Source: Zymobacter palmae (lineage in GTDB: Bacteria > Pseudomonadota > Gammaproteobacteria > Pseudomonadales > Halomonadaceae). Taken from it: a stretch of 64,000 nt of DNA. Shown here in pieces: positions 11,001 through 17,128 of the stretch. The stretch's first letter is position 1, and every line of letters begins with the position of its first letter. The stretch is from the NCBI RefSeq assembly GCF_003610015.1, contig NZ_AP018933.1, positions 372,001 through 436,000 on the forward strand. Direction: 5' to 3'. The position numbers were made by a program, and so were the translations under genes. Below the pieces are notes generated by a model. It ran no database searches and was not told the DNA's origin. It worked only from the letters and a program-made list of their open reading frames with translations.

Positions 11001-13107
11001 CGCAGGTAGCAGTTCCCATGTAGCCATAGCCCGCCACATCCTTCGGCGCGAACTGAATCTGGCTGCCGTATTCGGTTCCCATTACCCCGGCATACACGCC
11101 AGTAAGGGAATCGCGCAGCGTAGTGGGGTTGATGCCCGCATTCTCGACCGCTTCCCAGGCCACCTCCAGCAGCACACGCTGCTGCGGCTCCAGCGTGACG
11201 GCTTCTCGCGGGGCGATGCCGAAGAACTCGGCGTCGAATCCCGTTGCGTCATAGAGGAAGTTGCTGGTCGGTGTCGAAATCTTGCCGTGCTGACCGGGTT
11301 CAGGGTCATAGAGGTTCTGGGTGTCCCAGCCGCGGTCCGTGGGGTAGTGATCGGCAGCGTCTCGGCCTTCCTCGATCATGGTCCACAGTGATTCGGGGTC
11401 TGTAACGCCACCGGGGTAGCGGCAAGCCATCCCGATGATGGCAATCGGCTCATCGACATACACGCGATCCTTGAAGGCGTCATCGGTAGCATCGTCGCTG
11501 CTCAGTCCCATCTCATGGCGCAGAAAGTCGCTGACGGCGCGTGGCGTCGGGTAGTCATAGACCAGTGTGGACGGCAGCTCGATACCTGTGGCCGCCGAGA
11601 GTCCACGAGCGAACTCGACGACGGTCAATGATGTAAAGCCGATATCGCGAAATGATTGCGTATCTGAGGAGAACGACTGACCCAATAGCGCCTGGGTTTC
11701 TTGGTCAATCAGTGATAGCAGGTACTCACGCTGTGCGTCGGGCGACTGCTGGTGCAGTTCACTCGCTTCACCGGAAGTTGCCACCGGGGTGGTCGCATCA
11801 TGTGTCGGCGTCGCGTGTTGCAGCCGAGATAGATCCACTTTCTGTTTAGGAAAGAAACTAGAAACAACGTGCGGCCAATCGATCGGTGCGCCGTAGATAA
11901 AGGCGTGCACGAAGGACTGTACCAAGCTTTCTGCATCGTCCTTGCGGCGATCAAGGGTTGGAATGGCCGCACCCTGCACGCCTGCTTCATTGAGGTGTTC
12001 TTCGATGATGCCTGTGAGAATGGGGTGCGGGCTGACTTCAATGAACAGGCGATAGCCGTCACGGATCAGGGCCTGCACGCTGTCAGCAAAGCGCACAGTG
12101 TCGCGCAAAATGCGGAAGCCGTAGTCGGCGGGGAAGTCCTCTGGGGCCAACCGTTCGCCCATGACGGAGGAGTAGTACACCGCTCGCGTGTCGGAGGACA
12201 CCGTGGCGGGGGAGTTTGCGAGCACTTCCTCTCGTAGCGGGTCCACCATGGCACTGTGGCCTGCCACATCGCCACCGGGCACTTTCCACGCCCACAGTCC
12301 TTCTTCATTGAGGAACGCGAGCAGCTCATCGGTATCGGCGGTACTGCCGCTGGCGGTCACGCTGCGCTTACTGTTGACCGCGGCGATCGATAGACGATCT
12401 TCCCAGCGTGCCAGCAGCGGTTTCAGCTTATCGAGCGACGTGGCGGCAGAAATCATCGCCCCTTGGCCGTCGATATGGGTCAGCGCTTTCCCCCATGCGA
12501 CGGTCAGTCTGGCGGCTTCCTCGGGCGAGAGCAGCCCCGCTGCATTGGAGGCGGCCGCTTCCCCGACGGAATGGCCGACTACGGCTTGTTCAGTGATGCC
12601 GTAGGCGCGCCACATATCGGCCAGTGCCGACGCCATAGTGAACTGGATGGGCTGGATTTCGGTCAGATGCTTGAATTCTTGGCCGGTGGTCAGCGCCTCC
12701 TGCGGACTCCAATGTAGGCTGGGTTGAAGTGCCTGTGTGTAGAAAGCGATGCGTTCCTTGAACAGCGGTGAGGCCTCGATCAGACCGCGAGTCATGCCGG
12801 GCCACAGCGGTCCTTGGCCCGGAAAGACGAAGACCGGTGCCTTAGCAATATCCGCAGATCCTTTGATCACATTGCGCGCCGGGCGGCCTTCCACTAGCGC
12901 CTTCAGCCCCCCGACAAGGCGCTTCTTGTCGGGGCCGGATACGGCGGCGCGCAGTGTACCGTGGGGGTGTACGAGCTGTTCGAGGCAGAACGGTAGCAGT
13001 GCCTCCTCGGCCAGCGGTTCGATCTGGGCGAGCAGGTGTCTGGCGGCGTCGATCAAGGCATTGTCCGAATCACCGGAAATTACGAGCGGTAGCGAAGCGA
13101 TGGTCAT
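5026..13107 (-). CDS. cfa6: Modular type I polyketide synthase, loading module plus fully reducing module 1 (Cfa6-like)
   Basis: 2693 residues. Domains in order: loading AT (Ser180 in GHSVGE; VAGH 281-284), ACP (phosphopantetheine Ser493 in GFTSL), KS (Cys725 in DTACSSS, EAHGTGT, KSNIGH), AT (Ser1180 in GHSQGE; VAGH 1280-1283), DH (His1485 in HxxxGxxxxP; HPALLDA), ER (intact HAAAGGVG at 2071-2078), KR (GGTGTLAG from 2259, Tyr2401) and ACP (Ser2570 in GIDSL). The last ~90 residues form a helical docking tail like those of actinobacterial PKSs, ready to pair with the N-terminus of Cfa7. There is no decarboxylating KSQ, which suits a preformed cyclic starter. XAGH extender ATs are associated with ethylmalonyl-CoA, as expected for the 6-ethyl group of coronafacic acid. 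The start ATG overlaps the cfa5 stop, with AAGGAGG upstream. Confidence 0.9.
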   Translation of the reverse strand: MTIASLPLVISGDSDNALIDAARHLLAQIEPLAEEALLPFCLEQLVHPHGTLRAAVSGPDKKRLVGGLKALVEGRPARNVIKGSADIAKAPVFVFPGQGPLWPGMTRGLIEASPLFKERIAFYTQALQPSLHWSPQEALTTGQEFKHLTEIQPIQFTMASALADMWRAYGITEQAVVGHSVGEAAASNAAGLLSPEEAARLTVAWGKALTHIDGQGAMISAATSLDKLKPLLARWEDRLSIAAVNSKRSVTASGSTADTDELLAFLNEEGLWAWKVPGGDVAGHSAMVDPLREEVLANSPATVSSDTRAVYYSSVMGERLAPEDFPADYGFRILRDTVRFADSVQALIRDGYRLFIEVSPHPILTGIIEEHLNEAGVQGAAIPTLDRRKDDAESLVQSFVHAFIYGAPIDWPHVVSSFFPKQKVDLSRLQHATPTHDATTPVATSGEASELHQQSPDAQREYLLSLIDQETQALLGQSFSSDTQSFRDIGFTSLTVVEFARGLSAATGIELPSTLVYDYPTPRAVSDFLRHEMGLSSDDATDDAFKDRVYVDEPIAIIGMACRYPGGVTDPESLWTMIEEGRDAADHYPTDRGWDTQNLYDPEPGQHGKISTPTSNFLYDATGFDAEFFGIAPREAVTLEPQQRVLLEVAWEAVENAGINPTTLRDSLTGVYAGVMGTEYGSQIQFAPKDVAGYGYMGTATCVASGRLAYCLGLQGPAITLDTACSSSLVSIHTACEALRSSDCSLALAGGVTVMPTPGVLIDFAQQRALSPDGRCKAFSDSADGVGLSEGAGMLVLERLSQAKAHGHRILGVIRGSAVNQDGASNGLTAPSGTAQQQVIRHAWANAKVDPQDIDIVEAHGTGTRLGDPIEANALLATYGRQRPEQHPLQLGSVKSNIGHTQAAAGVAGVIKMLMAMRHGTYPRSLHITAPSSEVDWSNGSLQLLTASQPWPRPESRPRRAAVSSFGVSGTNGHLIVEEYLDEHAGIASENTAHSTAQDMFWPLSARNDEALHTAAERLRDYVQTHPEINPVDIGYTLGMSRSHFAQRAAVWGPTRDALLTGLNALIAGQDHAALAVAQRPVIQKGKLAFVFPGQGSQWPTMGMALYEAFSVYRQTIDQIDEALRPYVDWSLIDVLKAQPDAPSLERIDVVQPALFAVMVALARLWESFGLTPDAVIGHSQGEIVAAHVSGALSLQDAIKIVALRSKLMLTQAGNGAMATVGLPEADARAFIAPYGDSVSLAVFNSPSATVVSGDTEAVERLLKDCKRQRIRAKRIAVDVAGHSPHMEALRPVLMALFSDVTPQATRLPFYSTVEGYPHDEPLLGTRLDAHYWCDNLIHPVRFVDTVTALSDKTNVTYLECSPHPVLIPPLEETLEEAGTALGTLRRKAPAVACLTETMARLYTDGHGISWRALHPDARIVDVPTYPFEHQYYWLNASASGDVSSTGLRADDHALLGAIIDLPDDDAIVISGRIGLSAQRWLADHAAAGVTLVPGTAYLDMVQHAADTVGCRQISELTLQAPMVLPEEGDLDLMLSIDAPDQDDLRALAVYSRPHTQSDSDPAPWALHATAQLSPHALSPVPTATQSWPPTDAQPVDIDQLEQTLAEAGYEYGPTFKGMTAAWRRGNDFFAEAQLPQGLSAEGYIIHPALLDAVLHLIALPPDTTQTHGLRLPFSFSQVALSGLPAQQLRVTLHTLSDSAVSVTVNDPHGQQLLSIGSLAVRETDPNALRSLSRYRPERDLLRLQWQPLPSAPVEPTAAPHWAVLSSQEVDGALTALPRFSDLEALANAETPAAVIWPLPLTEDGDSAQATHQLATLVIEQLQAWLTQPQWGQTPLVVITRHAEIIQEPERAQLAHSAAWGLLHSAQTENPDRFVLIDTDAPIEALGAITQALEQQHSQFALRHGKLLTPYLARTETSALLTPPADTALWHLDVPASGNLPEMAIVLAPEQDPPLGDDSVRIAIRAASINFHDEIAALGLIPAHTRIGSEAAGVVTEVGAGVKDIQAGDRVLALAENAYGPSVIAHQRNILPIPASWTFAQAAGAPIAFLTAYHAFTRMATLKPGDRVLIHAAAGGVGQAAIQLAKHLGAEIFATAHPRKWPLLRSLGLAQDHIASSRTLEFAEQFEDALGDQGIDLVLNSLMGDAVDAAMGLMSPGGCFIELGRTDIRHVEAAAVIRPDINYLVLDRPDLDPVDTRHKLEELAALIHDGALTPLPVTAFDIREAPTAFTLMQQGRHSGKVVLTIPRPLDRNGTVLITGGTGTLAGFLAHHLVSVHGIQHLLLVSRRGPDSEGAAALKQQLESEGAHVTLKACDMSDRAGVEALLADIPTAHPLTGIFHTAGVLSDATIANLSEDDIDRVFAPKVDAAALLHELTHDQDLAAFVLYSSSAGVLGNPGQGNYAAANRFLDNLALNRRRQGLPATALAWGWWQTISSLASDLTSADQARIARTGFAPISEEHGNALVDAAMALPYGALAPVPLNPQTLARNAQQGSLHPLLEQLLSAGALRKARAQGQHVPTLKIELQALDASARPKHLQKAIADVIAAILSLEDASGIALDSTFKESGIDSLMALELRNRLASATGLRLPATLTYDYPTPLELAAHLGELLSSDLEDGTDSTSSPTVSAEDDARIRTLLATVPIDRLRSAGLLASLLQLVDDSTSDSAPISDIDTASIDELVALAQFNNEVQAQ

Positions 13108-14561
13108 GGCGTCACCTCCTTGGAAGCGGTAGTGGCGTGATGAGACGGTGTTTTGCGCCAGCCAATGTCGGCCGCGGAGTGAAGAGTGATCACCGTGGGC
13201 TGCTCACTGCGTAGCAGCGTTCTGCCCAGCTGGCGGCGGATATCCCCCTCGGTGAGCGTGTCGTCTTCGCAGTACACATCCAGGGTGAAGAGCGAGTTGC
13301 CGGAGGTCTCGTCGTACTCGTGCACCCACGCCTCGGCGCGCGCTACGCCGGAGATGTTCTCTGCGATATCGCTGACCGATTTCAGGCTGACCTTTTCACC
13401 GCGGCTCATCACGTAGGAGGGCTTGCGGCGCTTGAAGAACAGATAGCCATCGTCGTCGATCAGGAAACGGTCGCCAGTGTGGATGATGCGATGATCGCCG
13501 ATGCGCGGCGTATCCGGTTCATCTTCAGCACCGGTGATGCGGCGGGTCATGCCGCTGTCGGTTTCGACGATCAGTTCACCGCCGTCATCGTCAGGGTGAT
13601 CCTTGCGCAGATAAACGCGAATATCGGGGAAGGGCAGCCCCACCGAGCCGTACTTGCTCGGCGGTGCTTCATGCGCCGCCAGCGTGGCAACGCGCGGGCC
13701 GGCTTGCGTCAGACCATAGGTCACGTACAGTGCCAACCCCGGCGTACGATCAAGCAGCGCCTTCAGTGACGCAGTCGACAACGCATCACCCCCAATCGTC
13801 ATGCGGCGCAGCGGTTCAGGCAGCGGCTGATCGCCCGCATCTAGCCATGCATCGACCATTAGCGGCGTCAGCGATGACAGTGATATCTGGTACTGGCGGA
13901 TGGTGTGTTCGTAGTGTTCAGGAGTGAAAGGTGGGCCCGCGATTACGGTTCGGTTGTTTAGCAGGAAGCTGGCCAGCAGCTGAGCCACGAACGCATAGGA
14001 GTAGTACATCGGCAGGTTGATCAGCACCCGATCGCTGGCGCTCTGACCGATGGCGGCGATATGGCGTGATGCATTGAGCAGCAGTGCGTTGATGTGGAAT
14101 AGGCAGCCGCTGAAGATGCCCGAGGTGCCCGATGTCAGCAGGATGATGTGATGTTCGGGGTAAACATGGGGCGCACGTTGATCGATAAAGGCGAACTTGG
14201 CGACACCGGCCAGTGCCGACACGCTGTCGGCGGGGCTGAGCGCGGGGGAGATGTTCAGCCCGACCAGTGCACTGGCGCCCACAATGTGGGCGATGCGCTG
14301 GATGCGTGCAGGAGGGGCGGAAGATGGCAGCAGCACGGGAACGGCCCCCAGTGCCAGAATACCAAATACCACTGCGACAAAGGCTTTGCTATTGGGAATG
14401 GCCACCATGACGGGGTGGCCGGGCTGAACGCCTTTGGCACGCAGGTCGGCGATGACATCATCGACTTTAATGGCGATGGGCTGGGCCTGATCGGCCTGCA
14501 CCATATCATCAAGAAAACGTTGAATCGTGTCAGGCGCCAGCGGTTTCAATGGCGTTGTCAT
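13104..14561 (-). CDS. cfa5: Adenylate-forming acyl ligase of the coronafacic acid pathway (Cfa5-like)
   Basis: About 485 residues of the acyl-CoA synthetase/AMP-ligase superfamily. It shows a P-loop-like LLTSGTSG near residue 143, a TYGLTQAG segment (A5 region), IHTGDRFLIDDDGY (A7) and a late Lys in GWRKTPS that could be the A10 lysine. The P-loop lacks the usual Lys (TSGTSGIFSG rather than TSGTTGxPKG). The ATG at 14561 is preferred to one 8 codons upstream because it sits in an ATGA overlap with cfa4 and has GGGAG seven bases upstream. In P. syringae Cfa5 is thought to activate the cyclopentenone carboxylate starter before transfer to Cfa6. That role is by analogy, and the substrate cannot be read from sequence. 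Confidence 0.8.
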   Translation of the reverse strand: MTTPLKPLAPDTIQRFLDDMVQADQAQPIAIKVDDVIADLRAKGVQPGHPVMVAIPNSKAFVAVVFGILALGAVPVLLPSSAPPARIQRIAHIVGASALVGLNISPALSPADSVSALAGVAKFAFIDQRAPHVYPEHHIILLTSGTSGIFSGCLFHINALLLNASRHIAAIGQSASDRVLINLPMYYSYAFVAQLLASFLLNNRTVIAGPPFTPEHYEHTIRQYQISLSSLTPLMVDAWLDAGDQPLPEPLRRMTIGGDALSTASLKALLDRTPGLALYVTYGLTQAGPRVATLAAHEAPPSKYGSVGLPFPDIRVYLRKDHPDDDGGELIVETDSGMTRRITGAEDEPDTPRIGDHRIIHTGDRFLIDDDGYLFFKRRKPSYVMSRGEKVSLKSVSDIAENISGVARAEAWVHEYDETSGNSLFTLDVYCEDDTLTEGDIRRQLGRTLLRSEQPTVITLHSAADIGWRKTPSHHATTASKEVTP

Positions 14562-15094
14562 CTTGTTTCTCCCGAAGTGGCGCAAGTGAACACCGTGCTA
14601 GTAACGCGGTGACCTGACGCATCGGCATGGTGAACCGTCACAATGACATGTGACGCCGCCTGATCTTTCAGCCACGTCTGTGCCAGTGTCATGGCATGGG
14701 GCTGGCCCAGTAGGCCGGGCATCGACAGTGCAATGCTCGGGCCGCTGAACCCCAGCAGTTGCGAGGGTAGACAACAGATCAGCCCCGGACAGGCACCCGA
14801 GAACTTCAGCGGTGAAACGTGACCGGACGGCACCGTTCGCGCGATGGCATGCAGTGTGTGCAGGGTGCAGGTATCACTGATGACGATATGGCCGACCGTA
14901 CGGCGGGAAGCGTCCAGTGCCTCGCGGGTCGAAGCGACCGCGTTTTCCACGGCGCTGAGTACCAGCCACGACAGCGGATCGGCATACAGTGATGCTTTCT
15001 GAGTGGGTTTCATCGACGCCAGATCGGGCGCACTGGCCGTCCCTTCGCCAATAGCGAGAAGGGTGTGAGGATTAAAAGAGGCAAGCGTGCTCAT
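14558..15094 (-). CDS. cfa4: Small ketosynthase-like protein of unknown function (Cfa4-like)
   Basis: 178 residues. The middle (SPLKFSGACPG ... GFSGPSIALSMPG) resembles the N-terminal half of beta-ketoacyl synthases and chain-length-factor-like proteins, but the protein is less than half a KS and has no recognisable Cys-His-His triad. It sits where cfa4, a gene of unknown function, sits in P. syringae, between the cfa3 ketosynthase and the cfa5 ligase. Its start overlaps the cfa3 stop (ATGA, with GGAG seven bases upstream) and its stop overlaps cfa5, so equimolar translation with Cfa3 is likely. It may be a partner subunit or cyclase-like factor for Cfa3 in making the cyclopentenone starter; that is inference. 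Confidence 0.65.
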   Translation of the reverse strand: MSTLASFNPHTLLAIGEGTASAPDLASMKPTQKASLYADPLSWLVLSAVENAVASTREALDASRRTVGHIVISDTCTLHTLHAIARTVPSGHVSPLKFSGACPGLICCLPSQLLGFSGPSIALSMPGLLGQPHAMTLAQTWLKDQAASHVIVTVHHADASGHRVTSTVFTCATSGETR

Positions 15095-16236
15095 GACAGA
15101 CTCCTCTGGGCGCCTTGCAGCACCAGGCAGGTATCGAAGCCGCCAAAGCCCAGCGTGACACTGATGCCATAGCCCTTGCCCACCACCATGGGGGTATGGA
15201 TGGGAATCGGCAGCTTGAGAACGTCCAGCGGTTGCTGCAAGGCATATACGGGCGGGGCGCAGTGGTGGTTGAGTGCCAGTAGCACGACGATGGCTTCGAT
15301 GGCCCCCGTTGCGCCGAGCGTGTGTCCGAGCGCCCCTTTGGTCGCAAACAGCACGGGTGGATGGGCGTTGCTGGCAAACAGCGAGGAATAGGCAATGGAC
15401 TCAACATTGTCGTTGATCTGAGTACCCGTACCGTGGGCATTGATCAGCGCGATATCGTCGTGATGCAGGCCCGCGCTGAGAAGGGCGCGTTCGACCGTAT
15501 TAATAACGTTCTGGCCGGACGGATCGGGGGCCACTGCATTGACGGCATCATTGGCGGCGCCTGTCCCGACGATAAAGCCGTAGGGCTGCGCACCACGGGC
15601 CTGCGCGTGCGCTTTTGATTCCAGCACAATGAAGGCCGCCCCTTCGCCCAGTACGGTACCGCTGTGGTTGCGGTCAAAGGCATACAGTCCGTCGGGTGAC
15701 AGCGTGCCTAATCGCGAATGACCGAGCCGCTTTCCTTCCGACAGAATGTCTGCGCCACCGCAGATACACAGATCAGCCGCGCCGTCGCGGATAAGTGACA
15801 TCCCCACTTGAATCGCATCCGCTCCCGCCGAGCAGGCCGTGGACACCACGACGGGAGGGCGCTTGAAGCCAAGCGAGCGTGCCGCTGCATTGGCCCAATC
15901 CGACAGCGACTCAGTGTTGGTATCGTCCAGATGATGGGCATAGCTTGTGCCCAGCACCGACATTAGCTGAGGTGCATCGGCCGCAATGCCAGCATCGTTC
16001 AGCGCCATTTTCAGCGTCGAACAGGTCAGCGTGTGCTGGCGTTCTGCTAACGGCATGTCCAACGGTAGGTGGGGAAGCGCAACGGCAAGGTCGCTGCGCA
16101 GGTCGTGTTCGGTGGGGACATGGTCGATGGCTGACGCACCCGCTAGCAGCGCCTCCCATACGGTCTTGAGGTCTGCCCCCAAGCCGGTGGACCACGCCAT
16201 GCCGGTAACCCAGATCGCCGGGGAGTCATTCACCAT
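15091..16236 (-). CDS. cfa3: Beta-ketoacyl synthase for the cyclopentenone starter unit (Cfa3-like)
   Basis: 381 residues with a full FabF-type condensing triad: Cys135 in VSTACSAGAD, His in NAHGTGTQ and His in TKGALGHTLGATG. GGADILSEG and GEGAAFIVLE are also typical of KSAS enzymes. It is slightly shorter than FabF (about 410). In the coronafacic acid pathway Cfa1, Cfa2 and Cfa3 are thought to build the 2-carboxycyclopentenone starter on a stand-alone ACP, Cfa3 making the C-C bond. The ATG overlaps the end of cfa2 by seven bases and the stop overlaps cfa4 by four. The active residues support a working condensing enzyme; the substrate is inferred from context. Confidence 0.85.
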   Translation of the reverse strand: MVNDSPAIWVTGMAWSTGLGADLKTVWEALLAGASAIDHVPTEHDLRSDLAVALPHLPLDMPLAERQHTLTCSTLKMALNDAGIAADAPQLMSVLGTSYAHHLDDTNTESLSDWANAAARSLGFKRPPVVVSTACSAGADAIQVGMSLIRDGAADLCICGGADILSEGKRLGHSRLGTLSPDGLYAFDRNHSGTVLGEGAAFIVLESKAHAQARGAQPYGFIVGTGAANDAVNAVAPDPSGQNVINTVERALLSAGLHHDDIALINAHGTGTQINDNVESIAYSSLFASNAHPPVLFATKGALGHTLGATGAIEAIVVLLALNHHCAPPVYALQQPLDVLKLPIPIHTPMVVGKGYGISVTLGFGGFDTCLVLQGAQRSLS

Positions 16237-16730
16237 AGCTGTTCTCCCAGGTCCGCAATGTTCTTGCGGATGATCGACCCTTTGATAGTGCCCGCAGCGT
16301 GTTCGCCAACCGTGGCGTAGCAGGTGAAGGTGAGGAAGTCATCGCGCAGGTGATCGCAGCGTACGTCGAACGTGACCAGATCCCCCGGCACGACGATATG
16401 CGTGAAGCGCGATTTGACTGACCCAATGAGGGTGACCTCATCGTCGGCCAAGGGGGTCGTCGATACCTGTAGCAAGATGATGGCGGACTGAGCGACGGCC
16501 TGCATCATATGGCTGGCCGGGAAAATAGCGCGTTCGGGAAAGTGACCAGAGATAGCGTCTGTCTGACCCGAAACGGCCATCAGGCTCTTGAGGTATTCCC
16601 CAGGGGCATAGTCGAGCACGCGATCCAGAAAGACCATCGGATGGCGGTGGCGCAGCCACCCTTTAAGTTCGGTAAATCCCATGGTGCGAGGGGCCGTTGT
16701 AGCGACGGTAGCAGTGCTTGAAGTGGTCAT
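16230..16730 (-). CDS. cfa2: FabZ-like hot-dog dehydratase with Glu-to-Gln change (Cfa2-like)
   Basis: 166 residues with the FabZ/FabA hot-dog fold: RHRHPMVFLDRV near the start and GHFPERAIFP with catalytic His63. Fourteen residues after His63, where E. coli FabZ has its catalytic Glu (EAMAQ), this protein has Gln77 (HMMQAVAQ). The normal His/Glu pair is therefore incomplete. The start is well supported by AGGAGG seven bases upstream, which overlaps the cfa1 stop codon. The likely role is dehydration or cyclisation of the Cfa1-bound intermediate toward the cyclopentenone. Because of the substitution it may act as a cyclase or isomerase rather than a simple dehydratase. Confidence 0.8.
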   Translation of the reverse strand: MTTSSTATVATTAPRTMGFTELKGWLRHRHPMVFLDRVLDYAPGEYLKSLMAVSGQTDAISGHFPERAIFPASHMMQAVAQSAIILLQVSTTPLADDEVTLIGSVKSRFTHIVVPGDLVTFDVRCDHLRDDFLTFTCYATVGEHAAGTIKGSIIRKNIADLGEQLW

Positions 16731-16741
16731 GAATGGGCCTC

Positions 16742-17002
16742 CTACTGTGCGCTGTTGGCTGTCAGCTGCTCAATCAGCGCTGACAGCGTGGCGATGGAAT
16801 CGAAGTGTTTCGGGGTGAACTGGTCATCGGTGATCTTGATGCCGAAGGCGTATTCGCACTGCGCACGCAGCTCGCTGAAGCCCAGCGAATCGAGGCCCAG
16901 TACGTCACGCATGTTGTCGTTGAGATTGATGTCATCGCGCGGCACGCTGATGAAAAGGTCATCGATCAGGATATTGGCGATAGTGTTCTGGATACTGTTC
17001 AA
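16742..17002 (-). CDS. cfa1: Discrete acyl carrier protein (Cfa1-like)
   Basis: 86 residues with the phosphopantetheine attachment Ser39 in GLDSLGF and an acidic helical composition typical of ACPs. The chosen start is a TTG at 17002, because AGGAG lies eight bases upstream and the protein then begins MNSIQNT; an upstream TTG at 17032 would add ten residues but has no ribosome binding site. It is the carrier on which Cfa2, Cfa3 and perhaps Cfa4 and Cfa5 assemble the starter. The stop codon overlaps the cfa2 ribosome binding site. The gap of 126 bases to cfl contains a hairpin with a T-run. Confidence 0.85.
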   Translation of the reverse strand: MNSIQNTIANILIDDLFISVPRDDINLNDNMRDVLGLDSLGFSELRAQCEYAFGIKITDDQFTPKHFDSIATLSALIEQLTANSAQ

Positions 17003-17051
17003 GGGAATCTCTCCTATTTGTATGAAAGGCAATATTCGTTATTTAGGGTGT

Positions 17052-17085
17052 AAAAAACTTTCTCGGTATAATTTTGATATACCGA
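17052..17085 (-). terminator. Putative intrinsic terminator or attenuator between cfl and cfa1
   Basis: On the minus strand an 8-bp perfect inverted repeat (TCGGTATA / TATACCGA, 7-base loop) is followed after five bases by six T. It lies inside the cfl-cfa1 gap, so it could lower transcription of cfa1-cfa7 relative to cfl. The stem is A+T-rich, so it is weak and could instead be an operator. Confidence 0.4.
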
Positions 17086-17128
17086 TATGGAAGGACGTTA
17101 TATGTGAGTACTTGGCTAAAGGAAGAGG

